DNA of 64,000 bases from Flavobacterium sp. (lineage in GTDB: Bacteria > Bacteroidota > Bacteroidia > Flavobacteriales > Flavobacteriaceae). The number at the start of each line of letters is the position of its first letter. Position 1 is the first letter of the stretch. The DNA is taken from NCBI RefSeq assembly GCF_029945805.1, contig NZ_JAQSDH010000038.1:62001-126000 (forward strand), given 5' to 3'. The translations under genes were made by a program, and so were the position numbers. The notes under the pieces are model-generated. The model did not search any database and was not told the origin of the DNA. It worked only from the letters and a program-made list of their open reading frames with translations. Positions 1-9,744 of this stretch are shown one piece after another.

Positions 1-5
1 ATAAT

Positions 6-506
6 ATGGATAAGTTAATAAATGATTTTTCGTTAGGATTGTTCTTCTGGCAATTTTTGATTTTCATAGGATTGATTTTCTTATTGAAAAAATTTGCTTG
101 GAAACCTATTCTTGATGCGGTTAATGAAAGAGAAGAAGGAATTAAAAATGCTTTACTTTCTGCTGAAATTGCCAAAAGAGACATGCAAAATCTTAGATCA
201 GATAATGAGAAATTATTAGCTGAAGCAAGATTAGAGCGTGATTCATTGATGAAAGATGCGCGTGAAATTAAAGAAAAGATGATTTCTGATGCAAAAACTG
301 AAGCACAAATTGCAGGTCAAAAAATGATTGAGCAAGCAAAAGCTTCTATTGAAAGTGAGAAAAATGCAGCTTTGGCTGAATTGAAAGCTCAGGTTTCTAC
401 TTTGTCTTTAGACATTGCTGAAAAATTATTAAAAGACGAATTATCTAACAAAGAAGCTCAAACTAAATTGGTTGAGAAAATGTTAGGTGACGTAAAATTA
501 AATTAA
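6..506 (+). CDS. atpF: ATP synthase F0 subunit b
   Basis: This is the peripheral-stalk subunit b of the F1F0 ATP synthase, which ties the membrane a/c part to the F1 head. The 166-residue protein has one N-terminal membrane helix (about residues 8-28, rich in F, L and I) and then a long charged, Ala/Lys/Glu-rich helical region (about 35-150) expected to form the right-handed coiled coil of the b dimer. Length and layout are normal for the family. It is followed 5 nt later by atpH. Genes for subunits a and c would be expected just upstream, outside the window. Identification rests on architecture and context and is secure. Confidence 0.96.
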   Translation: MDKLINDFSLGLFFWQFLIFIGLIFLLKKFAWKPILDAVNEREEGIKNALLSAEIAKRDMQNLRSDNEKLLAEARLERDSLMKDAREIKEKMISDAKTEAQIAGQKMIEQAKASIESEKNAALAELKAQVSTLSLDIAEKLLKDELSNKEAQTKLVEKMLGDVKLN

Positions 507-511
507 TCGGT

Positions 512-1039
512 ATGTCAAGAGCTGCGATTAGATATGCGAAAGCAATTTTAGAAACTGCGGTTTCAAGCGGAAAAGCTAGCCAAGTAAATGATGATATGAA
601 AATCATTCTTAATGCGGTTGACTCTAGTGCTGATTTAAACCAATTTTTGTCAAGCCCAATCATTACTCAGGATTCGAAAATGAATGCCTTGACCGAAATT
701 TTTAGTTCAGTGCAATCCGAAACAAAATCACTTTTCAGATTGTTACAAGAAAATAAAAGATTTGAAATATTGGCAGCAATTGCAACACAATACAATGCTC
801 AGTTTGATGAAATGAACGGAGTTGAGGTTGCAAATGTTACTACAGCGTTTGCTATAACTCCTGAATTGGAAGCAAAAATATTAGCCAAAGCAGCAAGTAT
901 TTCAACAAAGAAAATAACTATTCAAAATACAGTTGATCCTTCTATTATTGGTGGATTCATTTTGAGAATAGGCGATAAACAATACAATGCATCTGTGTCA
1001 AACAGATTACAGGAATTAAAAAGAGAATTTAGTAATTAG
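512..1039 (+). CDS. atpH: ATP synthase F1 subunit delta
   Basis: This is the delta (OSCP-type) subunit, which caps F1 and binds the b dimer. At 175 residues it has the usual length. It begins with the typical helical N-terminal domain (start MSRAAIRYAKAI) and ends in the conserved C-terminal segment with an IIGGFILRIGD motif near residues 145-155. The gene lies 5 nt after atpF in the operon. Downstream it is separated from atpA by an unrelated exported-protein gene, which is unusual for atp operons. Confidence 0.96.
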   Translation: MSRAAIRYAKAILETAVSSGKASQVNDDMKIILNAVDSSADLNQFLSSPIITQDSKMNALTEIFSSVQSETKSLFRLLQENKRFEILAAIATQYNAQFDEMNGVEVANVTTAFAITPELEAKILAKAASISTKKITIQNTVDPSIIGGFILRIGDKQYNASVSNRLQELKREFSN

Positions 1040-1051
1040 AATAAAGTACTT

Positions 1052-1498
1052 ATGAAAAGAATTTTCACAATTTTGTTTTTAGGTCTTAGCTTAATATCAT
1101 TTTCTCAAAAAGTGAAGTTGAAAAAGGAGAAAGTACTTATTGACGAGGTTGAGACATACAATTACGAAAAAGAAGGTAGAAACATTACTTTTTCTACTTT
1201 GAAATCTGAAGAGTTTATTTCTGTATTGAGTACAACATATGAAGAGAGAAACCCTGCTCATTACAATCAGAATAACCCACAGGCTTATCGTTACCCTGCT
1301 ACTTTAAACAAGGAAGTCAATACTATCAAGTTTTTAAAAAGTGGGAAAGAATTATTTACTGATATGAGTGACAAGGATATTATTAAAGCAGTTTTTAAAG
1401 CTAATCTTGTAGATGAGAATAACAATATTGATGAAGAGAAACTTAGCATTTTCATCAATAAATACAACAACGAGAATTTAAAGTTAAAAATAAACTAA
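1052..1498 (+). CDS. Small exported protein of unknown function inside the atp operon
   Basis: I do not recognise a family. The 148-residue product starts with a clear signal peptide (MKRIFTILFLGLSLISFSQ, likely cleaved after Gln19 or nearby), so it should reside in the periplasm or outer envelope. The mature part is charged (many K, E, N), has no cysteine and no T9SS sorting domain, and contains a Tyr/Pro/Asn-rich stretch around residues 70-85. It lies 12 nt after atpH and 18 nt before atpA on the same strand with no terminator between, so it must be co-transcribed with the ATP synthase genes. Base composition resembles its neighbours. Whether it has anything to do with ATP synthase is unknown. 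Confidence 0.85.
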   Translation: MKRIFTILFLGLSLISFSQKVKLKKEKVLIDEVETYNYEKEGRNITFSTLKSEEFISVLSTTYEERNPAHYNQNNPQAYRYPATLNKEVNTIKFLKSGKELFTDMSDKDIIKAVFKANLVDENNNIDEEKLSIFINKYNNENLKLKIN

Positions 1499-1516
1499 TC
1501 TTTTAGATTATATATT

Positions 1517-3091
1517 ATGGCAGAAATTAATCCAGCTGAAATTTCAGCAATATTGAAGAAACAATTATCTGGTTTTGAATCAGGTGCAACATTAGAAGAA
1601 GTAGGAACAGTTCTTCAAGTAGGTGATGGTATTGCTCGTGTTTACGGGTTATCAAACGCTCAATACGGTGAGTTAGTTCAATTCGACAACGGATTGGAAG
1701 CTATCGTTTTGAACTTAGAAGAAGACAATGTTGGAGTTGTACTTTTAGGACCATCTACTGGAATTAGAGAAGGGTCTACAGTAAAAAGAACCCAACGTAT
1801 TGCGTCTCTTAAAGTAGGTGAAGGAATTGTAGGTCGTGTTGTAAACACCCTTGGAGAGCCAATCGACGGTAAAGGACCAATTACTGGTGAATTATACGAA
1901 ATGCCATTGGAAAGAAAAGCTCCTGGAGTTATCTTCCGTCAGCCCGTAACTGAACCGTTGCAAACCGGAATCAAATCTATTGATGCGATGATTCCAGTTG
2001 GAAGAGGTCAACGTGAGTTGGTTATTGGTGACCGTCAAACGGGTAAAACTACAGTTTGTATCGATACCATTTTGAACCAAAAAGAATTTTACGATGCTGG
2101 GAAACCAGTATATTGTATCTATGTAGCCATCGGACAAAAAGCATCTACGGTTGCTGGAATTGCTAAAAATTTAGAAGAGAAAGGGGCTATGGCATACACA
2201 ACTATTGTTGCTGCTAATGCTTCTGATCCAGCTCCAATGCAAGTATATGCACCAATGGCCGGCGCTGCAATTGGTGAATATTTCAGAGATTCAGGTCGTC
2301 CTGCTTTGATTATTTATGATGATTTATCAAAACAAGCGGTGGCTTACCGTGAGGTGTCTCTTTTGTTAAGAAGACCACCAGGTCGTGAGGCATATCCTGG
2401 AGACGTTTTTTACTTGCACTCTCGTTTATTAGAAAGAGCTTGTAAAGTGATTGCTGATGATGATATCGCAAAAGACATGAACGATTTGCCAGATACATTG
2501 AGAGGTATCGTAAAAGGTGGTGGTTCATTAACAGCGTTACCAATTATCGAAACACAAGCGGGTGACGTATCTGCTTATATTCCAACAAATGTAATTTCGA
2601 TTACTGACGGACAGATTTTCCTTGATGGAGATTTGTTTAACTCAGGAGTTCGTCCGGCGATTAACGTAGGTATTTCGGTATCTCGTGTTGGTGGAAATGC
2701 TCAGATTAAATCGATGAAAAAAGTAGCAGGTACCTTAAAATTAGACCAAGCACAATTCCGTGAATTGGAAGCATTTGCTAAATTTGGTTCTGATTTGGAT
2801 GCGGTTACTTTAAACGTAATTGAAAAAGGAAGAAGAAACGTTGAAATCTTGAAACAAGCAGTTAATGATCCGTATACTGTTGAAGATCAGGTCGCAATTA
2901 TCTATGCAGGTTCTAAAAACCTGTTAAGAAATGTACCTGTAAACAAAGTAAAAGAATTCGAAAGAAGCTTCATCGATTACTTAAACAACAAGCATAGAGA
3001 TGTTTTAGATGCTTTGAAAGCCGGTAAATTAGATGATACTATTACTGACGTTTTAGAAAGAGTAGCTAAAGAACTTTCAGCGAATTACTAA
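1517..3091 (+). CDS. atpA: ATP synthase F1 subunit alpha
   Basis: This is the non-catalytic nucleotide-binding alpha subunit of F1. The 524-residue protein has the N-terminal beta-barrel domain (about 25-95), a Walker A motif GDRQTGKT at residues 171-178, the [11 protein letters not shown]alker B region near 265-275, and the [13 protein letters not shown] stretch carrying the arginine finger, about residue 390. Length is normal. It is followed by an 84-nt spacer with a 12-bp AT-rich inverted repeat, then atpG. Subunits beta and epsilon (atpD, atpC) are not in the window; in Bacteroidota they usually form a separate locus. Confidence 0.98.
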   Translation: MAEINPAEISAILKKQLSGFESGATLEEVGTVLQVGDGIARVYGLSNAQYGELVQFDNGLEAIVLNLEEDNVGVVLLGPSTGIREGSTVKRTQRIASLKVGEGIVGRVVNTLGEPIDGKGPITGELYEMPLERKAPGVIFRQPVTEPLQTGIKSIDAMIPVGRGQRELVIGDRQTGKTTVCIDTILNQKEFYDAGKPVYCIYVAIGQKASTVAGIAKNLEEKGAMAYTTIVAANASDPAPMQVYAPMAGAAIGEYFRDSGRPALIIYDDLSKQAVAYREVSLLLRRPPGREAYPGDVFYLHSRLLERACKVIADDDIAKDMNDLPDTLRGIVKGGGSLTALPIIETQAGDVSAYIPTNVISITDGQIFLDGDLFNSGVRPAINVGISVSRVGGNAQIKSMKKVAGTLKLDQAQFRELEAFAKFGSDLDAVTLNVIEKGRRNVEILKQAVNDPYTVEDQVAIIYAGSKNLLRNVPVNKVKEFERSFIDYLNNKHRDVLDALKAGKLDDTITDVLERVAKELSANY

Positions 3092-3097
3092 AAAAAT

Positions 3098-3163
3098 TAT
3101 TTTAAATTTTGAATTATAAATTTTAAAGGGTAACTCTAATTTATAATTCAGAATTTATAATTT
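3098..3163 (+). repeat. AT-rich inverted repeat between atpA and atpG
   Basis: The word GAATTATAAATT at 3111-3122 is perfectly complementary to AATTTATAATTC at 3138-3149, and a further AATTTATAATT copy follows at 3152-3162. In RNA this would form a 12-bp A-U-rich hairpin between atpA and atpG. It has no GC-rich stem or U tract, so it is not a convincing terminator. It fits the class of word-like intergenic repeats seen elsewhere in this window. Confidence 0.6.
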
Positions 3164-3175
3164 AAAATAATACAA

Positions 3176-4036
3176 ATGGCAAACTTAAAGGAAATACGTA
3201 ATCGGATTAGTTCAGTTTCATCAACGATGCAAATTACATCGGCAATGAAAATGGTTTCTGCTGCAAAGCTGAAAAAAGCTCAGGATGCTATTACAGCGAT
3301 GCGCCCTTATGCCGAAAAATTAACTGAACTGCTGCAGAATGTAAGCGCTACTTTAGATGGTGATGCAGGTGGAGAATTTACAGCACAACGTGAAGTGAAA
3401 AAGGTTTTGATTGTAGCGATAACTTCTAATAGAGGTTTGGCAGGCGCATTCAACACCAACGTTATCAAGCGATCTAAAGAAGTTGCGGATAGTTACGCGG
3501 GAAAACAAGTTGATATTTTTGCGATTGGAAAAAAAGGGAACGACATTTTAAGAAAAACGAATACCGTTATTGAGAACAAAAGCGAAATATTTGACGAACT
3601 TACTTTTGAACGAGTTTCAGAAATTGCTGAAGTATTAACTGAAAAATTTACTTCTGGTGAATACGATAAAATTGAATTGATTTATAACCAATTTAAAAAT
3701 GCTGCAACACAAATCGTTCAAGTGGAACAGTTTTTACCGTTAGCACCAATCGCATCAGACGTCCCAGCTTCAACAGGAGATTATATATTTGAACCTTCAA
3801 AAGAAGAAATCGTATTGACCTTGATTCCAAAATCATTGAAAACACAATTGTACAAAGCAATTAGAGATTCATTTGCCTCAGAACACGGAGCGCGTATGAC
3901 AGCCATGCATAAAGCTACTGATAACGCCACCGAATTGAGAAACCAATTAAAATTAACATATAACAAAGCGCGTCAGGCTGCAATTACGAATGAAATCTTA
4001 GAGATCGTTGGTGGAGCAGAAGCTTTGAAAGGATAA
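3176..4036 (+). CDS. atpG: ATP synthase F1 subunit gamma
   Basis: This is the central rotor shaft of F1. The 286-residue protein has the conserved N-terminal helix (LKEIRNRISSV...ITSAMKMVSAAKL) and C-terminal helix (ATELRNQLKLTYNKARQAAIT) that form the antiparallel coiled coil, with the Rossmann-like middle between them (VAITSNRGLAGAFN, about residues 83-96). It is the last atp gene here; a strong hairpin terminator follows at 4058-4090. Confidence 0.97.
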   Translation: MANLKEIRNRISSVSSTMQITSAMKMVSAAKLKKAQDAITAMRPYAEKLTELLQNVSATLDGDAGGEFTAQREVKKVLIVAITSNRGLAGAFNTNVIKRSKEVADSYAGKQVDIFAIGKKGNDILRKTNTVIENKSEIFDELTFERVSEIAEVLTEKFTSGEYDKIELIYNQFKNAATQIVQVEQFLPLAPIASDVPASTGDYIFEPSKEEIVLTLIPKSLKTQLYKAIRDSFASEHGARMTAMHKATDNATELRNQLKLTYNKARQAAITNEILEIVGGAEALKG

Positions 4037-4057
4037 TTTTTAATTCAGAATATTTTG

Positions 4058-4090
4058 AAAAAGAGCTAACATTTTGTTGGCTCTTTTTTT
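4058..4090 (+). terminator. Intrinsic terminator of the atp operon
   Basis: AAAGAGCTAAC (4060-4070) pairs with GTTGGCTCTTT (4076-4086) around a 5-nt loop, with one U-G pair, and is followed by a T run. It lies 22 nt after the atpG stop codon. Confidence 0.85.
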
Positions 4091-4111
4091 ATACATTTAT
4101 ATAAAATTATA

Positions 4112-4549
4112 ATGCAAACCAAAGAACTCAATTCTTTAGAAGAACTGCTGGCTCAATTTGAAACCATTACTTTTCTGTATCCAAACATGACTTTAGAAAC
4201 CTATAAGTCTTTTTTAGAAGATATGATTCCAAAAGGATACAAGCAAGTGGCTGTATTTGAAAATGAAGTTTGTCTTGGGATGACCGGCTTTTGGGTTGGT
4301 ACAAAATTGTGGACCGGAAAATATATCGAAATTGACAATTTCATCGTACATCCCAATCACAGAAAGAAGGGAATTGGCAAGATAATTTCTGAATATATCG
4401 ATGTCAAAGCTGAAGAGTTAAAGTGTACGTGTATTGTCTTAGATGCGTTCACTGGAAATTTCCCAGTACATCGTTTTTATTATAATTTGGGCTATGTTCC
4501 AAGAGGATTTCATTTTATAAAAACTATTAATGAAAATGGATTTTCGTAA
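4112..4549 (+). CDS. GNAT-family N-acetyltransferase
   Basis: This 145-residue protein carries the acetyl-CoA-binding motif A of GNAT enzymes: FIVHPNHRKKGIGKIISEYI at about residues 78-97, with the R/Q-x-x-G-x-G/A loop as RKKGIG. The C-terminal half continues with the usual beta strand and an FYYNLGYV segment. The acceptor substrate cannot be deduced. The gene sits just after the atp terminator and 42 nt before the flippase gene, so it probably has its own promoter. Confidence 0.85.
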   Translation: MQTKELNSLEELLAQFETITFLYPNMTLETYKSFLEDMIPKGYKQVAVFENEVCLGMTGFWVGTKLWTGKYIEIDNFIVHPNHRKKGIGKIISEYIDVKAEELKCTCIVLDAFTGNFPVHRFYYNLGYVPRGFHFIKTINENGFS

Positions 4550-4562
4550 TCAAAGAAAACGC

Positions 4563-4570
4563 TATTTTTG
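4563..4570 (+). promoter_or_regulatory. Candidate -7 promoter element for the flippase operon
   Basis: TATTTTTG matches the Bacteroidota sigma-ABfr -7 consensus TAnnTTTG and lies 21 nt before the TTG start at 4592. No clear TTG -33 box is visible at the usual distance, so this is tentative. Confidence 0.35.
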
Positions 4571-4591
4571 TTTCATTAAGAAAATCACCCC

Positions 4592-6079
4592 TTGAGTTTA
4601 TATAAAAATCTTTTTAAACAAACCTTAATTTACGGATTAGCAACGGTTATACCCAGGATAATCAGCGTTATTCTGACTCCACTTTATGTTATTTATCTAC
4701 CGGATGAATCTAAAATGGGGGAAATCTCTGTTATTTTTGCCTATTTGGTTTTCTTCAATGTGATTCTTTCTTACGGAATGGAAACTGCTTTTTTCCGATT
4801 CTACAATAAAGAAGATAACAAAAAAAGTGTCATTTCTACATCAACCATTTCGCTATTTTGGACCTCCATTGGATTTTTAGTTTTAGGATTACTATTCCGA
4901 AATACCTTAGCAACTTGGTCAAATATTAGCGTCGATTACATTACCTATTCCATTTGGATATTAACGCTGGATGCCTTAGCTATAATTCCATTTTCGAAAC
5001 TTCGTGCCGAGAAGAAACCAATAAAATATTCCGTCATAAAAATTGGAAACGTTACCGTAAATTTATGCTTGACCATTTTCTTTTTAGCCTTTTTACCCAA
5101 ATTAGCAACCAATAATCCGGATAGTTTTTTTAACACTATTTATTTTGAAAACTTTCAGATTGGATATATATTTATTGCAACTCTAGCCGCCAGTTTAGCC
5201 ACATTGCTGGTTTTACTCCCAAACTACACTAGCATTTCTTGGAAGTTTGACAAACTACTTTGGAAAAAAATGATGAAATATGGGTCTCCCATTTTAATCG
5301 CTGGACTGGCTTTTGCCGTTAACGAGCACTTTGACAAAATACTTTTACAATGGATGCATATTCCGCTATCAGAAATTGGAGCCTATTCAGCTTGTTATAA
5401 AATAGGAATGTTTATGGTGCTGTTTAGAACAGCGTATACCTTAGGAATAGAACCATTTTTCTTTAGTCACGCCAGTAACGAAAACGCTCCGGCTACTTAT
5501 GCAACAGTCACTAAATATTTTGTAATTTTTGGTTCATTCATCTGCTTGTTTGTTATCGCTTTTATAGATATTTTAAAAATTCCATTAGTACCAAAAGCTA
5601 CGTATTGGAGCGCCATCAAGGTTGTCCCGTTAATTGTTTTGGCTAATTTTTTTCTGGGCATTTACACCAATCTTTCTGTTTGGTACAAATTAATAGATAA
5701 GACAAAAGTGGGCGCATACATTTCGTTAATTGGTGCTGCGATCACCTTAATTCTTAATTGGCTTTTAATTCCGACAATGAGTTACTATGCATCTGCTATT
5801 GCAACCCTTTCAGCTTATGGAACTATGATGATAATTTCCTATCAACTCGGACAAAAGCACTATCCAATTCCGTATGATTTTAAAAGAATTTTCAGCTATT
5901 TGGGATTGACGATAATGTTCTCTGCAATCTCATTTTATATACCGTATTTAAGAGAAAATTATTTTGTAAAATTCGCTTTGTTAGCCTTATTTTTATACTT
6001 CATTTATTATAGCGAAAAGGAAACATTACTCCGAATCATAAAAAGAAAATCAAAATATAATGACCATAAAAATCATTAA
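4592..6079 (+). CDS. Polysaccharide/lipopolysaccharide flippase (Wzx/MATE-like)
   Basis: This 495-residue, very hydrophobic protein has about 12-14 predicted membrane helices and resembles the polysaccharide biosynthesis/export family that flips lipid-linked glycans across the inner membrane. Positive clusters lie between helices, and the C-terminus is basic ([14 protein letters not shown]). The start is TTG at 4592; the reading frame opens directly into [15 protein letters not shown], typical of these flippases. Its last 20 nt overlap dut. The following nucleotidyltransferase gene supports a role in surface glycan assembly. The exact glycan is unknown. Confidence 0.88.
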   Translation: MSLYKNLFKQTLIYGLATVIPRIISVILTPLYVIYLPDESKMGEISVIFAYLVFFNVILSYGMETAFFRFYNKEDNKKSVISTSTISLFWTSIGFLVLGLLFRNTLATWSNISVDYITYSIWILTLDALAIIPFSKLRAEKKPIKYSVIKIGNVTVNLCLTIFFLAFLPKLATNNPDSFFNTIYFENFQIGYIFIATLAASLATLLVLLPNYTSISWKFDKLLWKKMMKYGSPILIAGLAFAVNEHFDKILLQWMHIPLSEIGAYSACYKIGMFMVLFRTAYTLGIEPFFFSHASNENAPATYATVTKYFVIFGSFICLFVIAFIDILKIPLVPKATYWSAIKVVPLIVLANFFLGIYTNLSVWYKLIDKTKVGAYISLIGAAITLILNWLLIPTMSYYASAIATLSAYGTMMIISYQLGQKHYPIPYDFKRIFSYLGLTIMFSAISFYIPYLRENYFVKFALLALFLYFIYYSEKETLLRIIKRKSKYNDHKNH

Positions 6080-6494
6080 TAAATCACAACACGAGTTGCC
6101 TAATTATGAAACCATTGCCTCAGCTGGAATGGATTTAAGAGCAAATCTTACAGTGCCTATAGAACTAAAACCATTAGAAAGAGCCATTGTGAAAACAGGA
6201 CTTTTTATTGAATTACCAATTGGTTACGAAGCACAAGTTCGTCCTCGTAGCGGATTGGCCGCCAAAAAAGGGATAACGGTTCTGAATTCTCCAGGCACAG
6301 TTGATGCGGATTATCGTGGGGAAATTGGTGTGATTTTAGTAAATTTATCCAATGAAAATTTTGTCATAGAAAATGGTGAAAGAATTGCCCAACTAATCAT
6401 TGCCAAACACGAAAGAGCTGAATGGGTTGAAGTTCAGGAATTATCCGAAACATCAAGAGGAGAAGGCGGTTTTGGAAGCACAGGAGTGAAATAA
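6060..6494 (+). CDS. dut: Deoxyuridine 5'-triphosphate nucleotidohydrolase
   Basis: dUTPase hydrolyses dUTP to dUMP, keeping uracil out of DNA and feeding dTMP synthesis. All five motifs of the trimeric family are present in 144 residues: AGMDLRA near 21-27, [10 protein letters not shown] near 61-70, a uracil-binding [16 protein letters not shown] segment near 76-91, the RIAQLIIA motif near 113-120, and the C-terminal [10 protein letters not shown] lid. The ATG lies inside the end of the flippase gene (20-nt overlap), implying translational coupling. Confidence 0.96.
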   Translation: MTIKIINKSQHELPNYETIASAGMDLRANLTVPIELKPLERAIVKTGLFIELPIGYEAQVRPRSGLAAKKGITVLNSPGTVDADYRGEIGVILVNLSNENFVIENGERIAQLIIAKHERAEWVEVQELSETSRGEGGFGSTGVK

Positions 6495-6517
6495 TATTAT
6501 AAAAAGACAAATATAAT

Positions 6518-6557
6518 CCTTGCGAACTTTGCGAAAACCCTTTGCGAACTTTGCGGT
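6518..6557 (+). repeat. Near-tandem word repeat in the dut-nucleotidyltransferase spacer
   Basis: Two copies of CTTTGCGAACTTTGCG-like sequence (CCTTGCGAACTTTGCG at 6518-6533 and CTTTGCGAACTTTGCG at 6540-6555) are separated by 6 nt. The reading frame of the next gene happens to run through them, but they look like non-coding word repeats. Confidence 0.65.
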
Positions 6558-6570
6558 TAAAAACATAAAA

Positions 6571-7581
6571 ATGAAAATAATAGTTCCAATGGCGGGACGC
6601 GGTTCACGTCTTCGCCCACATACATTAACAATTCCAAAACCATTAATTCCTGTAGCCGGAAAACCAATAGTTCACCGTTTGGTTGAAGATATCGCGGGAG
6701 TTTTAAATCAGAAAATTGACGAAGTTGCCTTTATCATCCACGAAAGTTTTGGTCAAAAAGTGGAAGAAGATTTAATAGCTATTGCTGAAAAGCTAGGAGC
6801 AAAAGGAAAAATATATTACCAAAATGAAGCGTTAGGAACGGGTCACGCCATTATGTGTGCTAAAGATTCACTGAGCGGTCCAGCGGTAATTGCTTATGCA
6901 GACACCTTAATTCGTGCCGATTTTGATTTGGATAAAACTGCCGATAGTGTGATCTGGGTAAAACAAGTCGATCAGCCAGAATCTTTTGGGGTAATCCATC
7001 TAAACAATAAAAACGAAATAGTAGAATTGGTAGAAAAACCAAAGGAATTTGTGTCAGACCTTGCTGTTATCGGGATATACTATTTCAAAGAAATTTCCGT
7101 TCTAAGAGAAGAACTTCAGTTGGTTTTGGATAATAATATAATTCACGGCGGCGAATACCAAATTAATGATGGAATTAAGCAAATGATGGCAAAAGGCATG
7201 AAATTTGTACCAGGGAAAGTCGATGAATGGATGGACTGCGGAAACAAAGATGTGACTGTTGAAACCAATTCAAGAATGTTGGGCTTTTTGCATAATGATG
7301 GCGAACATTTAGTTGATTATGACGTAAAACTAGAGAATTCAACTATTATTCCGCCATGTTATATTGGCAAAAATGTAATTTTGACTGATGCTGTTGTGGG
7401 ACCAAATGTTTCTTTGGGTGACGGAACGCACGTTTTTAACACCATCATAAAAAATAGTTTGGTTCAAACACATACACATATTAAAAATGCGCATTTAGAT
7501 AATGCCATGATTGGAAATCACGTTAGTTTTGATGGCGATTTTACAAGTATTAGTATTGGAGATTACTCGGTTTTAGAATAA
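6571..7581 (+). CDS. Sugar-phosphate nucleotidyltransferase (RfbA/GlmU-like)
   Basis: The enzyme is predicted to join an NTP to a sugar 1-phosphate, giving an activated sugar for surface polysaccharide synthesis. The N-terminal half has the signature MKIIVPMAGRGSRLRPHT and the KPLIPVAGKP lysine motif, then the central EYQINDGIKQMM motif. The C-terminus (about residues 250-336) is a left-handed beta-helix of hexapeptide repeats (VILTDAVVGPNVSLGDGT). I place the start at the ATG at 6571: the open frame extends 17 codons upstream, but those codons are a non-coding repeat. Which sugar is used cannot be told. Confidence 0.9.
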   Translation: MKIIVPMAGRGSRLRPHTLTIPKPLIPVAGKPIVHRLVEDIAGVLNQKIDEVAFIIHESFGQKVEEDLIAIAEKLGAKGKIYYQNEALGTGHAIMCAKDSLSGPAVIAYADTLIRADFDLDKTADSVIWVKQVDQPESFGVIHLNNKNEIVELVEKPKEFVSDLAVIGIYYFKEISVLREELQLVLDNNIIHGGEYQINDGIKQMMAKGMKFVPGKVDEWMDCGNKDVTVETNSRMLGFLHNDGEHLVDYDVKLENSTIIPPCYIGKNVILTDAVVGPNVSLGDGTHVFNTIIKNSLVQTHTHIKNAHLDNAMIGNHVSFDGDFTSISIGDYSVLE

Positions 7582-7585
7582 AAAA

Positions 7586-8941
7586 ATGAAAAAAATTACG
7601 GTTTTTAGTTTGTTGTTTTTTGGGATACTCTGTCTTCCCAGTATCACTGTAGCTCAAAAAGAAACACCCAATGATGTTGTGACTTTAGACGATGGATTTG
7701 AGGATTTGTTTTACGAAGCAATTCAACAACGAAGTATCGAAAACTATGACAAAGCAATAACGGCGTTGGAAAAAGGAATCGCAATTCAGCCCGAAAATCC
7801 AGTGATTTATTTCGAATTGGGCAAGAATTATTTAGCGCAGAAAAAATATCCAGAAGCGTTCACTAACTTTGAGAAAGTGACCAAAATTGATCCTAAAAAC
7901 CGATGGGCGTGGGTTGGGATGTATGATGTTTGTTATGAAACAAAAGATTTCAATAAAGCCATTCCAATAGTGGAGAAACTCGTAACATTCAAAGAAGATT
8001 ACAAAGAAGATTTGACATCGTTGTATATGAATACGCAACAATTTGACAAAGCTTTAACCCTTATAAATGAATTAAACCAAAAATACGGGAAGTCCGACAA
8101 ACGAGAATTATATAAAGCTGATATTTTAAAAGATGCCAAATACCAATCGTCTGAAAAATTCAACTTGTTAGACCAAATTAAGAAATTTCCAAAAGAAGAA
8201 TCGAATTATATTGCTTTGATTTATATGTATTCGCAAAGTAATCAGGAAGAAAAAGCTTTAGAAGTTGCTCAAAAATTAGAAAAGGAAATCCCAAATTCTG
8301 ATTGGGCTCAAGTAAGTTTGTTTAAATTTCATTTGAATAATAATGACGGTGATAATGCAGTTAAAGCGATGAATATTGTTTTTCCGAGTAAAAAAATCGA
8401 TTCTAAAATCAAGCACCGAATGCTGAATGAGTTTTTGATTTTCACCAAAACAAATCCAAAATATGAAGCCAATTTAGACAAAGCAATTTCTTATTTTGAC
8501 AAAGATAAAGAGGTAAGAGTTGCCAAAGAAATCGGTAAGTTTTATTATTCGAAATCGAATTGGCCACAAGCCAGTAAATATTTTGAAATGCATTTAAAAA
8601 ATACTGATGATGATGTAGAAACTCAGATTTTATTGATGCAATCCTACACAGAAAATCAACAATTTGATGTTTTGGCTAAGAAAGCAGATAATTTGACGCA
8701 ACTTTTTCCAACACAACCACAGTTTTATTATTACGCCGGATTAGCAAACAATCAGCTGAAAGCATTTAAAAAGGCAGTATCATTTTTAGAAGCTGGATTG
8801 GATTTCGTAATTGAAGATGAAGCCTTAGAAATCAATTTCAATATTCAATTAGGAGAAGGATATAGTGGTTTGGGAGATAACGCGAAGAAGGAAAAGTATT
8901 TCAAGAAGGCAAATGATCTTATCAAGAAACAAAAAAAATAA
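7586..8941 (+). CDS. Exported tetratricopeptide-repeat protein
   Basis: This 451-residue protein has an N-terminal signal peptide ending near VAQ (about residue 24). Several TPR-like helical pairs follow; the clearest lie at about 48-115 (YDKAITALEKGIAIQPENP and KKYPEAFTNFEKVTKIDPK), with more divergent copies to the C-terminus. TPR arrays mediate protein-protein contacts, here probably in the periplasm. It begins 4 nt after the nucleotidyltransferase and its stop overlaps the next start by 1 nt (TAATG), so it is co-expressed with the following lipoprotein and EnvC-like genes. Confidence 0.85.
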   Translation: MKKITVFSLLFFGILCLPSITVAQKETPNDVVTLDDGFEDLFYEAIQQRSIENYDKAITALEKGIAIQPENPVIYFELGKNYLAQKKYPEAFTNFEKVTKIDPKNRWAWVGMYDVCYETKDFNKAIPIVEKLVTFKEDYKEDLTSLYMNTQQFDKALTLINELNQKYGKSDKRELYKADILKDAKYQSSEKFNLLDQIKKFPKEESNYIALIYMYSQSNQEEKALEVAQKLEKEIPNSDWAQVSLFKFHLNNNDGDNAVKAMNIVFPSKKIDSKIKHRMLNEFLIFTKTNPKYEANLDKAISYFDKDKEVRVAKEIGKFYYSKSNWPQASKYFEMHLKNTDDDVETQILLMQSYTENQQFDVLAKKADNLTQLFPTQPQFYYYAGLANNQLKAFKKAVSFLEAGLDFVIEDEALEINFNIQLGEGYSGLGDNAKKEKYFKKANDLIKKQKK

Positions 8942-9723
8942 TGAAAAAAGTATTGTACATTTTGGTGGTTATATTTTTGGTTTCATGCAAATCGAAAGCT
9001 GGACTCGTTACTACTACAACACCTTTAGATGTTGTCAACGATAGTATAGTAACATCTGGAAAAATAATTCAAAATCATTACGATAACAAAAATAATTTTT
9101 CGACATTGTATATTAGAGCAAGCGCGAAGTACAAACATGATGATGATTCGCAAAGTGTTTCAGCGGAAATCAAAATAAAAAAAGACGAAGAAATATTAGT
9201 TAGTGTACGTTTTCTTGGAATTACAATGGCAAAAGCATTGATAACTCCTAAACAAGTCAAATATTACGAAAAAATTGGGGGAAATTATTTTGAAGGCGAT
9301 TATGCTTCATTAAGTCAATGGCTTGGAACCGATTTGGATTTCAACAAAATTCAGAACATGCTAATTGGAAAACCTATTGATGACATGACAAAAGACAAAT
9401 ATGTTTTTACTGAAACAGAGCAATTTTATAAATTGAATGCTACAAACAATAACACCATTAAATCTTTTTTCTTTGAAGCACAACAATATTTATTAAAAAA
9501 ACAAGAAGTCAGTCAGCCTGAAAAAGAAAGAAGTTTTGAGGCAAATTATCCTAGTTTTAAAGATTATCCGCTGGGAATTTTTCCTGAAAGCCTGACGATA
9601 AATGCCTTTCAAAAACAACAAAAAACGACAATCATTATTGATTATAATTCGATGACATTCAATGAAGAACTGAATTTTCCTTACAGTGTTCCGAGTGGAT
9701 ATGATAGAATTTATATAAAATAA
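8941..9723 (+). CDS. DUF4292-type lipoprotein
   Basis: The 260-residue product starts with a lipoprotein signal peptide whose lipobox ends in LVSC (Cys16), so it should be anchored in a membrane facing the periplasm or cell surface. The rest looks like the Bacteroidota DUF4292 family, which has a LolA/LolB-like beta-rich fold; that assignment is from recalled pattern and context. It overlaps the TPR gene by 1 nt and is followed 21 nt later by the EnvC-like gene. Function is unknown. Confidence 0.8.
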   Translation: MKKVLYILVVIFLVSCKSKAGLVTTTTPLDVVNDSIVTSGKIIQNHYDNKNNFSTLYIRASAKYKHDDDSQSVSAEIKIKKDEEILVSVRFLGITMAKALITPKQVKYYEKIGGNYFEGDYASLSQWLGTDLDFNKIQNMLIGKPIDDMTKDKYVFTETEQFYKLNATNNNTIKSFFFEAQQYLLKKQEVSQPEKERSFEANYPSFKDYPLGIFPESLTINAFQKQQKTTIIIDYNSMTFNEELNFPYSVPSGYDRIYIK

Positions 9724-9744
9724 CAGAATTGAGAAATTAAAAAT

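Noticed and set aside
3098..3163. Terminator between atpA and atpG
   Set aside because: The stem is A-U only and lacks a U run; atpA and atpG are expected to be co-transcribed.
6520..6570. N-terminal extension of the nucleotidyltransferase
   Set aside because: These codons are a non-coding word repeat; the family signature begins exactly at the ATG at 6571.
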